A stretch of 46,625 nucleotides of DNA from Verrucomicrobiota bacterium (GCA_963205105.1 CAUJJW010000091.1:1-46625), one strand, 5' to 3'; shown: positions 7,498 to 15,549, counted from the stretch's first letter. A program made the numbers and translations. Notes: generated by a model not told the origin, from the letters alone.

Positions 7498-9702
7498 ATG
7501 GCCATCCTTGCACCAGATCCCGAAGCCGTCGTTGAGTCCCCGCCCATCATGGAGCGGGAGCCGACGTCCGAGGAACCCACGCCGCTCCTTGGCCGCCCGG
7601 TCTCGATGTATGGGAACGCCTTCAGCAAGGAGCCGCAGGATGTCGCGCTGGGGAAAATCCTCGTGGCCATTCGCAATGGACGCTGGGCAAAGCGGATTGG
7701 AGAGCTTCGTGTGCTCTTGGCTCGCGATCGGGCGGCCTACGACCGCGAAAAACGAGCCCTCCCAGCCTTTGCGATGTCGGGGACCGCGGAGACGCGCAAG
7801 GGGCAACAAAGCCATACGGGGCTTATCCAAGTCGACATGGACCACCTCGGCGGCGATCTGGCGACCGTCCGAGAACTGGTCAAAGCCGATCCGCACATCG
7901 CCTTCGGGTACGTGTCTCCCTCCGGCGAGGGACTGAAACTGGGCCTGCGCATCGATCCTGACCGCCACGAGGAAAGCTTCGCGGCCGCCGAGGTCTACTT
8001 CCGCGAATGCTATGGCCGAGACATCGACAAGAAGGTCAAGGACCGCCTCCGGCTCTGCTTCGTCAGCCACGATCCGGACCTCTGGGTTCGCGAGGACGCT
8101 ATTCCGCTTCCGATCCCGGAGCCGAAGCCCGAGGCCCCTCCGCGCACCAGTCCACCCGTTGCCAAGGCAGCCGCCACGCCCACGGCCGAGGGAGAGCCGG
8201 GCAACATCGTGATCCTGCCATCTGGCGGGGTTTCGTTCAGCGAGGCAGCCCAGGAGATCTTCTCTCGGCTCGCCCCGGCCCGAACGATTTTCTGGCGCGG
8301 TGGCGCCCTGGTTGAGCGGGTGGATTACGATGGTATTGCCGGCCTGGAAATCCTCCGCCCCGAGGCCTTCCGGAGCCGCGTCGAGAAGATCGGCCGTCTG
8401 ATGGCCTGGCGCGTCGGCGACGACGGTCAGCCAACCCTCAAGCCAACCCGGTTGCCCCGGGACGACGCCACGGCACTGATGGCGACCACCGAAGCCCGGG
8501 AACTTCTCCCCCCAATCGCCAGCGTCCTGCGCTGCCCCGTGCTGATTGAAAAGAACGCAAACGAGGTCGCGGTTCTCGGCGAGGGCTACCACGCGGAACT
8601 CGGAGGCCTGCTGATTGTCGCCGGAGACGCTCCGCCGCAGTTCCCGCCTGAGCACGCCTCCCTGCTCCTGAACTCGCTCATCGCTGAATTCGACTTCCAG
8701 TCGCCCGGCGACCGGAGTCGCGCCCTGGCGGCATTCCTGACCCCCGCGCTCCGCATGGGCGGGCATCTGAAGGGCTCGGTGCCCATCGACTGCGCTGAGG
8801 CCGACCAGAGCCAGAGCGGCAAAGGCTACCGCCACCACCTCGTCGCGGCCCTGTACGGCGAGAGCGCTTATTTCGTCACCGCCCGCCAAGGCGGTGTCGG
8901 CAGCGTGGACGAGTCCTTCGCCGCCGCCATCATCTCCGGTCGCCCCTTCATCTGCCTCGACAATTTCCGCGGCCGGCTCGACTCGCAGCACCTCGAGGCG
9001 TTCCTGACGTGCCCAACCCTGTTCCCAGCGCGAGTTCCCCACCGTGGGGAAGTCATGATCGACCCCAAGCGGTTCCTCCTCCAGATGTCGAGCAACGGGC
9101 TGGAAACCACCCGCGACCTCGCCAACCGCGCCAGCATCTGCCGGATTCGCAAGCGGCCAGGCTTTCGCTACCGCGACACCCTCGGCGAGCTTCAGCGGCT
9201 CCAGCCCACGTTCCTGGGGGCGGTGTTCTCGCTGGTCACGGCCTGGATCGCCGCCGGGAAGCCTCGGACGGACGAGACCCGCCACGACTTCCGCGAATGG
9301 TGTCAGGTCGTCGACTGGATCGTGCAGAACCTGATGGGCGGGGCTCCGGTCATGGAAGGTCACCCGGCGGCGCAAGAGCGGGTCGCCAATCCAGCCCTTG
9401 TCTGGGTCCGATCGATCGCTCTGGCGCTGGAAGGCGAGAAACGGCTCGGGGAGTCGCTCAACGCCACCGGCCTCGCCGAGATCTGCGCAATGCACGACAT
9501 CGAGATCCCAGGGCTGAAGGAAAAGGCAGACGGCGACATGGCCAAGCGACAGGTCGGCTCCCTCCTGCGGCGAGTGTTCCAGGACGCCGACCTGGTCCAG
9601 GTGGACGGATTCGATGTCCGCCGATCCCAACAGACGTACCGGAAGCCATCCGGCGACGCCGACACGATGCGGACCTACACCTTCGACCGGACGCCAAAAT
9701 GA
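7498..9702 (+). CDS. Primase/helicase-like replication protein (BT4734-like N-terminus)
   Basis: The product is 734 residues from ATG at 7498. Residues of about 40-200 resemble the BT4734-like/VirE N-terminal domain found in element-encoded primases: SHTGLIQVDMDHL, then AFGYVSPSGEGLKLGLRI and a FRECYGRDIDKKVKDRLRLC segment. A Pro-rich linker follows at about 205-240. The C-terminal half looks like a divergent helicase or ATPase: QSQSGKGY at about residue 437 stands where a Walker A loop would be, and FICLDNFRG at about residue 483 where Walker B would be. The A loop lacks the usual GxxxxGK[ST], so ATPase activity is uncertain. It is probably the replication protein of the phage-like element. 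A large inverted repeat follows its stop codon immediately. Confidence 0.77.
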   Translation: MAILAPDPEAVVESPPIMEREPTSEEPTPLLGRPVSMYGNAFSKEPQDVALGKILVAIRNGRWAKRIGELRVLLARDRAAYDREKRALPAFAMSGTAETRKGQQSHTGLIQVDMDHLGGDLATVRELVKADPHIAFGYVSPSGEGLKLGLRIDPDRHEESFAAAEVYFRECYGRDIDKKVKDRLRLCFVSHDPDLWVREDAIPLPIPEPKPEAPPRTSPPVAKAAATPTAEGEPGNIVILPSGGVSFSEAAQEIFSRLAPARTIFWRGGALVERVDYDGIAGLEILRPEAFRSRVEKIGRLMAWRVGDDGQPTLKPTRLPRDDATALMATTEARELLPPIASVLRCPVLIEKNANEVAVLGEGYHAELGGLLIVAGDAPPQFPPEHASLLLNSLIAEFDFQSPGDRSRALAAFLTPALRMGGHLKGSVPIDCAEADQSQSGKGYRHHLVAALYGESAYFVTARQGGVGSVDESFAAAIISGRPFICLDNFRGRLDSQHLEAFLTCPTLFPARVPHRGEVMIDPKRFLLQMSSNGLETTRDLANRASICRIRKRPGFRYRDTLGELQRLQPTFLGAVFSLVTAWIAAGKPRTDETRHDFREWCQVVDWIVQNLMGGAPVMEGHPAAQERVANPALVWVRSIALALEGEKRLGESLNATGLAEICAMHDIEIPGLKEKADGDMAKRQVGSLLRRVFQDADLVQVDGFDVRRSQQTYRKPSGDADTMRTYTFDRTPK

Positions 9703-9848
9703 ACGCAGCTCCACCCAACCACCCTAGTCCACCCAACCCCTATAACTTTCTTACAAATTGGAATCATCAATATGTAGGGAGTTATAGGGGTTGGGTGGAG
9801 CTGGGGTTTCCCGGGTGGAGCACGGTCTGGAGGTCGTCATGGACCTGA
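9699..9848 (+). CDS. 49-residue ORF spanning the inverted repeat
   Basis: An ATG at 9699 overlaps the primase stop (ATGA). The frame runs to TGA at 9848, overlapping the start of the next gene in ATGGACCTGA. The peptide begins MNAAPPNHPSPPNPYNFLTN and is rich in Pro, Asn and Trp. The stop/start overlaps at both ends suggest it is translated, at least as a coupling device, but its sequence is dictated by the inverted repeat it contains. It could instead be non-coding. I do not assign a function. Confidence 0.4.
   Translation: MNAAPPNHPSPPNPYNFLTNWNHQYVGSYRGWVELGFPGWSTVWRSSWT
9707..9802. repeat. Large inverted repeat with AT-rich loop behind the primase gene
   Basis: CCACCCAACCCCTATAAC at 9729-9746 pairs perfectly with GTTATAGGGGTTGGGTGG at 9781-9798, an 18-bp stem. 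The 34-base loop is strikingly AT-rich in otherwise GC-rich DNA. A second left arm, AGCTCCACCCAACC at 9707-9720, can pair with 9789-9802, so two alternative hairpins share the right arm. Position directly after a primase-type gene suits a replication origin, single-strand initiation site or regulatory RNA structure (inference). Confidence 0.85.
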
Positions 9849-10273
9849 AACGCCGAGCCCGGGATTACCTGGCCCAGTTACCCCCAGCCGTCTCCGGCAG
9901 CCGTGGCCACGACACCACGTTCACCGCCGCGTGCTGGCTCGTCCGGTTCGGACTTCGCGACCGGGACGCGATGGCGTTGCTGCGGGACTTCAATGAACGC
10001 TGCCAGCCGCCATGGACCGAGAAAGAACTGGCTCACAAACTCGACGATGCCAGGAAGATCGTCGGACCGACCCTCCCCCGTCCCCTTGGCGCCGCTCCGG
10101 CCGTTCGAGAGACCTGGAGCCTCGAACCTTACCACCGCTGGCTGGCTCATCTGATGCCCACCCCAGCGACCTCGGAATTCCTCTCTTCAAAGGCGGCTGG
10201 AATCGAATCCGTGGCGAGTGCCTCGGATTCCGAACCCGCCACCAACCCCAACCATCAATCGCACCTCCTGTGA
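9839..10273 (+). CDS. Primase C-terminal-like protein (PriCT-type)
   Basis: ATG at 9839 is preceded by GGAGG and overlaps the 49-residue ORF, giving 144 residues; an upstream GTG in the same frame at 9791 lies inside the inverted repeat and is less likely. Residues 1-70 have the pattern of primase C-terminal domains: ARDYLAQLPPAVSGSRGHD, then a helix ending CWLVRFGLRDRDAMALLRDF, NERCQPPWTEKELAHKLDDA. Such domains accompany element-encoded primases. It probably works with the protein at 7498-9702 in element replication. The Ser/Pro/Asn-rich C-terminus is likely disordered. Confidence 0.77.
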   Translation: MDLKRRARDYLAQLPPAVSGSRGHDTTFTAACWLVRFGLRDRDAMALLRDFNERCQPPWTEKELAHKLDDARKIVGPTLPRPLGAAPAVRETWSLEPYHRWLAHLMPTPATSEFLSSKAAGIESVASASDSEPATNPNHQSHLL

Positions 10274-10473
10274 CCCACACCTACCATCACGTCTTCGCCA
10301 ACGGGACCAAGGCCACCGCCACCATCGGCACCGATCCGGTCCGGTACGAGGTCGAGTGGGATGGCCCAGGATCGAGGAATCTTCTCCCGGAATACCGCCG
10401 ATGGCGGCAATTCATCTTCGAGGACTTCGCGAAGAGAACCGGAAGGCAACTCGCTGTCGTCGAACGCTGGTGA
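10270..10473 (+). CDS. Small hypothetical protein coupled to the PriCT gene
   Basis: GTG at 10270 overlaps the preceding stop (GTGA) and opens a 67-codon frame ending RTGRQLAVVERW. The peptide is plausible for a globular protein (VRYEVEWDG, then LPEYRRWRQFIFEDF) and has no low-complexity bias. The tight overlap supports translation as part of the replication operon. I recognise no family. Confidence 0.6.
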   Translation: MTHTYHHVFANGTKATATIGTDPVRYEVEWDGPGSRNLLPEYRRWRQFIFEDFAKRTGRQLAVVERW

Positions 10474-10583
10474 CCATTCCTTGGCCCATTTCCGCCCCGG
10501 CCCCGGGTTGCCGACGGGCGGCGGACATTCCCGGCTCGTGCCTGACTGTCCGCGGTGAACCGAACCCGAAGCCAAGAACCACC

Positions 10584-10934
10584 ATGACCCCGAATCCATC
10601 CCCCAACCACCAACACCCCCGCGTCGAGGTCGACTTCGGTCGGCTCGCGCTCGTCGTCAAAGGCCCGACGCCCTGCGAGATCGACCTTGAACGCTGCACC
10701 GATCCAGCCCGGCTGCTCCACTTGGTCCTCCACGTCTCGACCAAGCCCTGGTGCGACCGCGCCTTGGCCGGCGAGATGCTGGCGGCCTTGGAAACCGCCA
10801 GCCGGTCGGAGTTCGGCCGCCCGGCGCAACAAGTCTACTGCCCGAGCGGACGCCCACAGCACGTTGACTGGGATGCCGCCCGGTTCACCGAGATCAGCTA
10901 CGGCCCCAGTCCCGTTCCTGCCGTCGTAGGCTGA
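10584..10934 (+). CDS. Hypothetical protein of the phage-like block
   Basis: ATG at 10584 gives 116 residues. After a Pro/Asn-rich start the sequence becomes well structured: VEVDFGRLALVVKGPTPCEI, then LLHLVLHVSTKPWCDRALAG and a helix, EMLAALETASRSEFG. The end is Pro-rich. A longer frame open from 10218 overlaps the preceding gene and lacks support. Located 110 bases after the previous stop, it probably closes the replication operon. I recognise no family and assign no function. Confidence 0.6.
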   Translation: MTPNPSPNHQHPRVEVDFGRLALVVKGPTPCEIDLERCTDPARLLHLVLHVSTKPWCDRALAGEMLAALETASRSEFGRPAQQVYCPSGRPQHVDWDAARFTEISYGPSPVPAVVG

Positions 10935-11266
10935 CCGGACTCCGCCCCGGTACCGCCTGCCTCTGCCTGCGAGACGCGCCGCCGCGTTCGTTGGCGGTGG
11001 TCTACTTGCCTGCCGCCTACGGCCGGCGAGGACCGCCTTCTCGCGGGGGAGGCACCGGTCCTCGTCAGGAGTGTCAGGGATGGAAGGAATCTTTTTCCTA
11101 CCCCCGGGGGTCTGGAGGTGTGGCGTCAGCCCCGAATGCGCACGCGAACGAACGAATTTCGAAAAAACGCGCATCATGTCACAAATCCGCCAAAAAACCC
11201 CAATGAAACCCGGTGGTTGACCCCGGCGTGCCGCACAGAATTCGAGCCACTTTTCGCCCCGCGTCG
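10935..11266. other. Intergenic region before the terminase small subunit
   Basis: About 330 bases with no supported gene. At 11001-11033 there is a copy of a degenerate repeat (…GCCTACGGCCGGCGAGGAC) whose partner is at 15487-15521. A CCCCCGGGGG palindrome lies at about 11101-11110, and an A-rich stretch at about 11160-11200. A promoter for the downstream gene is likely here but cannot be placed. Confidence 0.5.
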
Positions 11267-11959
11267 ATGACCGTTTCGCAATTCGCCGCCGCTTCGTCCA
11301 ACCCCAGCCCCCGACCTATGCCCGCCCCCGGAACCATCGCCGCGTCCCAGTTGGCCCAGCTGTCAGGCCTTTCCGAACGCCAACTCCGCCGCCACGCCGA
11401 CGACGGTTGGCTGCCCCGCCCCATCAGGAACGAGTACCTGCTCGTCCCCGCGATCCGGGGCCTCCTGCGCTACTACCAAGAGCGCGAACGCGCCTCGGAG
11501 TTGCAGGACGAGTACGCCTGTTTCTCCGCCTGCGAGGCTGCCACGGGCATCCCCATGGCGGCACTCCGCCGAGCCAAGAGGCGTCGCTGCTCGGCGGTGC
11601 GGGATGGAAAGGTCCGGTTGGCGGCGTTCCTGCGATGGTGGCACGTCACCGCTCAGCCCCAGGCGATCAGCTACGAGGTCGAGCGTGCCGCCCAGGTCCT
11701 GCTCCAGAACGAGAAACTGCGGGTGGTCATCCGGCGGATGAAGCGCGAATTGGTTTCGGCGCGTGAAGTGTCCCACCTCGGCGCTGAACTCGGCGCGGCG
11801 ATCCGCAAACTCGTGACGCGCATCCATCGGATGGCTCCCGCGCTGGCTGGGCACGACGTCGGGACCATCGAGAAACGGCTCCAAGAGGAGGAATCCGACA
11901 TCGTCGCCCAACTGCGGATCGTCGACGACCGGGTGAGCACCTGGCGGCAGGAGGAATGA
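11267..11959 (+). CDS. Nu1-like phage terminase small subunit
   Basis: ATG at 11267 is chosen, giving 230 residues; GTG at 11213 in the same frame and ATG at 11320 are alternatives, and none has a strong ribosome site. An N-terminal winged-HTH (AASQLAQLSGLSERQLRRHA, then DDGWLPRPIRNEYLL) is followed by helices. The C-terminal region contains LGAELGAAIRKLVTRIHRMA and ends in an acidic helix (EKRLQEEESDIVAQLRIVDD). This is the layout of Nu1-type small terminase proteins, which recognise phage DNA at the packaging site and recruit the large subunit. The large subunit would normally follow at once. Here only a stub of it exists, at 15550, with five other genes between. Confidence 0.72.
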   Translation: MTVSQFAAASSNPSPRPMPAPGTIAASQLAQLSGLSERQLRRHADDGWLPRPIRNEYLLVPAIRGLLRYYQERERASELQDEYACFSACEAATGIPMAALRRAKRRRCSAVRDGKVRLAAFLRWWHVTAQPQAISYEVERAAQVLLQNEKLRVVIRRMKRELVSAREVSHLGAELGAAIRKLVTRIHRMAPALAGHDVGTIEKRLQEEESDIVAQLRIVDDRVSTWRQEE

Positions 11960-12042
11960 CGATCGCGGCTCGGCGGCGGACGATCACACCGACTCCGCAA
12001 TGCCACGGCGAGCTGCGGCCAGACACCAACGCCGCTTGGCGC

Positions 12043-13743
12043 CTACCTCTCCGGGACCTTGACGGTGACGATGTTCGACACGCCCGAACCGCGTGGACCG
12101 AGAGGAGTCGGAAACACAACATAGACCCGATACCGGTAGGTCCTCCCCGGCTGCACCTGGCGATCTGTGGCGGTCGTGATGTTGTTCCCGCCCTGCCCGA
12201 TCGCGTTCATAAAGTCCGTGCACTCGCCGCCGACGCATCGCTGGACCACACACGCAACCTCGCCTTGAGCGTTGTCCACCCACTGCAATTCGACCTTCTC
12301 CGCGCTGATCTTGACTGCCCGCAAGGCCGTCGGTGCGTCCGCCGACGCCGGGCCTGGCGCGGGGCCTTGGTCTTTGGGCTCGGCGGCCATGGGCTTTGGC
12401 GGAGGCCGGCTCCCGGGTGACTCCAGTTGCGCCCGCGCGAGTGCGTACCGCGTCCGCATGAACTTCTCCATCGACGCCAGACTGTCCTCGATGCCGGCAT
12501 CGGAAGGCACCGTGGCGCGTCGGAGGGGGTGTGGGTCTTCCGCCAAGGCGGGTCGAATCTGCTCGTACAACCCACGCAGCTTGGGCATCAGGACCTCCGG
12601 CCGGAACCATTGTTCCAGGATGGCCCGTGCGTGCTGCCGGTAACGCGCCAGCAAGGCCGGGTCCGTCACCAACCGTTCCATCAGAGGCCGCCCAGGCACC
12701 GGGGCTGGCCACGCAGCATGCCAGCCTTCGAGCACTGGAATCCGTCCGAACGCGTTGTCCGCGAAACCGACGTCCAGGTCCCACGGGATGTACGCCCAGC
12801 GACCGTCCGAGGGATTCCGATAGAGGTAGAAATTGTGCGGCGACCATCCGGTGTACTGATCGAACGCACCTGCCAAGAGCAGCACCGCCGTCGTCTTCAG
12901 GAAGGCCTCAACATCCAAGCGTCGTTCGAACTCGTCGGCCGTGGCCGAGGGGTCGTTGACGGCACGGACAAACTCCACGAGTGCTCCATAGGCCTCGGCG
13001 TCGTCGCCCGCGTGTAACTCGAACGCCTTCCGGTAGGCGGCAGGGTCGCCGCCGATGAATTGGAAATCCGCTCCCGGCCCTCCCTCGTCCACCTTGAAAA
13101 ACGAGCCTCGGTCCGAGGCGAAGTGCCGTGCGAGGAACGATCGATCGATGCGCTCCACATTGACGTACACGCCGGCGGGTTTTCCGTTCAGGACCACCCG
13201 GGCGTAGTTGCAGCGCGAGGCTTTTACACCGACTCCACGGAGGATGTCGGTGACCAAGCGCTCACTGAACAAGCCGCCGAATTGAATGCCGTTGTCCAAC
13301 GCCACTTGACGCAATCCGAGAAATCTCTGCCCCGGGTTGAACTCCCCGAACGAGATCAGGAAGGACCGCTTGAACGGCCACTCGGGCGGCGACGAGCTGT
13401 TCCCCTTGTAGCGGATTCCCACGCGCTTGGCGGTCTCGCCGTTCCACCGAAAGGTCCCCGGAACTGAGATTCTGCGCGGCAAGGCGTGCTGCATCCGAGT
13501 GAGGTCGTCCGAGTCGATCTCCAGATGGATGGTCTGCACGACGGCGGGATCGAAAAAGAGGTCAGAAGCATCCTCCCCTTCGGCAGACACGGCGCGGCAA
13601 AGGACGACCAGAAGGACAATGGCCACAAGGGCGGCCTGCCCACGCCCGCTCCACCACAGCCAGGCTGCTGGCCGGCCGGCAGCTCGTAGCCCCGGAAGCT
13701 CATAAAGCGGTCGCCAGGATTCCTGGGATGGTGAAAACGTCAC
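12043..13743 (-). CDS. Exported CotH-domain protein with C-terminal fibronectin III-like domain
   Basis: The frame is open from 14334, but its upstream part is antisense to the gene at 13888. GTG at 13743, with GGAG upstream, is the likely start and gives 566 residues. A signal/anchor helix (AALVAIVLLVVLCRAVSA) is followed by a CotH-type domain: VGIRYKGNSSSPPEWPFKRS, then ALDNGIQFGG, a GVYVNVERIDRSFLARHF motif, and YIPWDLDVGFADNAFG. CotH proteins are atypical secreted or surface kinases in spore coats and many non-sporulating bacteria. The last 90 residues look like a fibronectin III domain (AVKISAEKVELQWVDN, then RTYRYRVYVV). It lies opposite to the phage genes around it and is probably a cargo gene. 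Substrate unknown. Confidence 0.82.
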   Translation of the reverse strand: MTFSPSQESWRPLYELPGLRAAGRPAAWLWWSGRGQAALVAIVLLVVLCRAVSAEGEDASDLFFDPAVVQTIHLEIDSDDLTRMQHALPRRISVPGTFRWNGETAKRVGIRYKGNSSSPPEWPFKRSFLISFGEFNPGQRFLGLRQVALDNGIQFGGLFSERLVTDILRGVGVKASRCNYARVVLNGKPAGVYVNVERIDRSFLARHFASDRGSFFKVDEGGPGADFQFIGGDPAAYRKAFELHAGDDAEAYGALVEFVRAVNDPSATADEFERRLDVEAFLKTTAVLLLAGAFDQYTGWSPHNFYLYRNPSDGRWAYIPWDLDVGFADNAFGRIPVLEGWHAAWPAPVPGRPLMERLVTDPALLARYRQHARAILEQWFRPEVLMPKLRGLYEQIRPALAEDPHPLRRATVPSDAGIEDSLASMEKFMRTRYALARAQLESPGSRPPPKPMAAEPKDQGPAPGPASADAPTALRAVKISAEKVELQWVDNAQGEVACVVQRCVGGECTDFMNAIGQGGNNITTATDRQVQPGRTYRYRVYVVFPTPLGPRGSGVSNIVTVKVPER

Positions 13744-13887
13744 GACCGGAAACTCCGGCTGCCAGCCACAGCCGTCAATCGCCGCGCCCGACTCGCCACC
13801 TTCGCGCGGCGGTTTTCGATAGGGGCCATCATGGTGCGGCCTAGTCACTGGACCCGCACCCGGCGCGCCGCTTACGACGCTCGCTGT

Positions 13888-14322
13888 ATGGACCTTGCTT
13901 CGATCCCTGAAACCGTCCGCACCATCATCGCCCAAGCGGGAGGCTTTGGCCTCCGCGGCGCCTTCACTTACATCGGCGCCCGCCAGTTCCGCTACCGCTG
14001 CGCCCGGCCCGATGGTGAGTACCGTTCGGCTTACCCCTCCCGCCTCACCTCCGAGGATGGCCCGCCCCGGGTCGACTTTGATGTCGGTCTCCAATTCCTC
14101 GTGAACGGCAAGCCCGGCCGGAAGTGGACCGTGGTCATCGCCTACGAACCCGACGACCTCTACTCCGTCTGGCTGGTCGAGGGGCACGCCGGCCGGAATA
14201 CCGATTCCATGGTCCTCGCGTGTCTGCGGGACGTGTACTGCGACACCCTGCAGGCCGTCATCGAGGACACCTACGACCGGGCCATCGGTGAGCACAACGG
14301 CGGCTTCATCCCCCTGAGCTGA
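13888..14322 (+). CDS. Hypothetical protein upstream of radC-like gene
   Basis: ATG at 13888 gives 144 residues (MDLASIPETVRTII…); the frame is also open from an ATG at 13831. It has a mixed alpha/beta pattern, with GAFTYIGARQFRYRC, RVDFDVGLQFLV, KWTVVIAYEPDDLYSVWLVE and an acidic helix near the C-terminus. It ends 2 bases before the RadC-like start, so the two are almost certainly co-transcribed. Genes in this position next to radC in mobile elements are often small DNA-metabolism or anti-restriction proteins, but I see no diagnostic motif. Confidence 0.62.
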   Translation: MDLASIPETVRTIIAQAGGFGLRGAFTYIGARQFRYRCARPDGEYRSAYPSRLTSEDGPPRVDFDVGLQFLVNGKPGRKWTVVIAYEPDDLYSVWLVEGHAGRNTDSMVLACLRDVYCDTLQAVIEDTYDRAIGEHNGGFIPLS

Positions 14323-14324
14323 CC

Positions 14325-14822
14325 ATGAACCCAACCAACCCTCGGCGTCGGCGCACCAAGGACAACCACGAGTTCGGCGTCGTCCGCCTTCGAGAACTGC
14401 CGGTGCCCATCGCCTGCTGCGACAGCCCGGACCGAATCTACGACTACTGGATGGCCAACATCGCGACCGCCGTTTGGTACAGCCAAGAGGTTGAGAGCCT
14501 CTGCGTGATCCACCTCAACACCCGGCGCCGCGCCACTGGCTTCCACCTCGCGGGCATCGGCACGCTCGATACCGTGCTCATGTCGCCTCGTGAGGTCTTC
14601 CGGACCGCGATCTTGAGAAATGCCTCAGCCATCGTGGTGGCGCACTCGCACCCCTCGGGGGACCCCAATCCATCCCAGGCCGACATCAGGGCCACACGCG
14701 AACTCGTTCAAGCGGGCCGGATCATCCGCATCGAGGTTCTCGATCATGTCGTGGTCGGTCAGTCCGGTCCCGACCATCCCCGACCTTGGGCGTCCCTGCG
14801 CGAGCTGGGCCTCTTCTACTGA
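14325..14822 (+). CDS. radC: RadC-like JAB/MPN domain protein of mobile-element type
   Basis: The product is 165 residues from ATG at 14325. The JAB/MPN+ metalloprotease-like motif is complete: HSHPSGDPNPSQAD at residues 107-120, preceded by the conserved strand ESLCVIHLNTRRR and the helix SPREVFRTAILRNASAIVV. Chromosomal RadC (about 220 residues) carries an N-terminal helix-hairpin-helix region that is missing here. The short form is typical of phages, plasmids and integrative elements. The zinc-binding residues (H107, H109, D120) are present. Function in DNA repair or element maintenance is not established for the family. Confidence 0.9.
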   Translation: MNPTNPRRRRTKDNHEFGVVRLRELPVPIACCDSPDRIYDYWMANIATAVWYSQEVESLCVIHLNTRRRATGFHLAGIGTLDTVLMSPREVFRTAILRNASAIVVAHSHPSGDPNPSQADIRATRELVQAGRIIRIEVLDHVVVGQSGPDHPRPWASLRELGLFY

Positions 14823-14934
14823 ACCGAGGTCCATGAGTTCTTCGGAGAACCCTTGGACACTTTCACGGCCTCACCGTAGCGAGACTCACGTTCGGAGCGG
14901 ATCAACCAAACCCCCGCCCCGGCCAAAGACCAAC

Positions 14935-15357
14935 ATGAAGAAGACGACCGAAGCCACCAAGGACCAGACCTCGAAGACCACGACCGCCTCCGAGCCGAAG
15001 GCCGAGAAGGCGAAAAAGGCGACCCCGGCCCCGGCGACCGAGCAGCCCGCGCCCCAGCCCGCCGCCGCTCCCGCGAAGGTTGAGAAGCCCGCGAAGGCTG
15101 CCAAGGCCGCGAAGTCCGACACCGACGGCGAAGCGACCGACCGGCTCCCGACCACGCTCGACGAACTGAAGGAGACCAAGGGCGGCTTCGTCGCCTTCCA
15201 CTTCCTGACCGGCAAGGACAAGGGCGTCATCGCCAAGGACCTCGCCGCCTCCTTCAAGCTCACCGAACCGCAGGCCGAGAAGATCGTGCGCCGGATCACC
15301 GGCCGCGTCCGCCTCTACGCCCGGGTGTTCGAACTGGTGCCGGTCAAGAAGGCCTGA
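14935..15357 (+). CDS. Protein with histone H1-like Ala/Lys tail and C-terminal globular domain
   Basis: ATG at 14935 gives 140 residues. Residues 1-65 are almost entirely Lys, Ala, Pro, Thr and Glu in repeats of the AKAAKAAK kind, like bacterial histone H1-type DNA-coating tails. Residues of about 70-140 are globular (TLDELKETKGGFVAFHFLTG, GVIAKDLAASFKLTEPQAEK, RRITGRVRLYARVFELV), with a possible helix-turn-helix at IAKDLAASFKLTEPQAEKIV. Nucleoid-like DNA binding is inferred. It stands alone between radC and a strong terminator. The tail could also be a flexible linker; the amino-acid bias partly follows the GC-rich codons. Confidence 0.7.
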   Translation: MKKTTEATKDQTSKTTTASEPKAEKAKKATPAPATEQPAPQPAAAPAKVEKPAKAAKAAKSDTDGEATDRLPTTLDELKETKGGFVAFHFLTGKDKGVIAKDLAASFKLTEPQAEKIVRRITGRVRLYARVFELVPVKKA

Positions 15358-15376
15358 CCTTCACCCCCTACGAAAC

Positions 15377-15404
15377 GCCCCCCGGCGGCCCTGGGGGGCA
15401 TTTT
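15377..15404 (+). terminator. Rho-independent terminator after the histone-tail gene
   Basis: GCCCCCC at 15377-15383 pairs with GGGGGGC at 15393-15399 across a 9-base loop and is followed by ATTTT. The flanks CGAAA and TTTTCG extend the fold. It lies 20 bases after the stop at 15357. Confidence 0.88.
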
Positions 15405-15525
15405 CGTGTCCAGACGGGCGGGCGAGACCGCCGCGAGGCAGGCCGAGAACCGGCCGAGAAGCGGTTTGGCGCCGCCGGCAGGTAGGTCGACCTGCCTTCC
15501 TGCGCCTACGCCAGCGAGGACGCGT

Positions 15526-15549
15526 CAGGGACAACGTTCCCGCTAGGGT
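15526..15549 (+). promoter_or_regulatory. Sixth AACGTT-type site, next to the terminase stub
   Basis: CAGGGACAACGTTCCCGC at 15526-15543 matches the copy at 6562-6579 over GGGACAACGTTCC and ends 6 bases before the GTG of the terminase fragment. Its position before the packaging gene mirrors the five copies ahead of the replication genes and suggests a shared regulator. Confidence 0.55.

Noticed and set aside
7399..9714. 771-codon minus-strand frame
   Set aside because: Shadow of the primase/helicase-like gene on the plus strand, which has domain motifs, overlaps and a matching context.
11956..12420. 154-codon plus-strand frame starting at the terminase small-subunit stop
   Set aside because: The ATGA overlap is tempting, but the frame lies over the fibronectin-like end of the CotH gene and its peptide is Arg-rich and unstructured.
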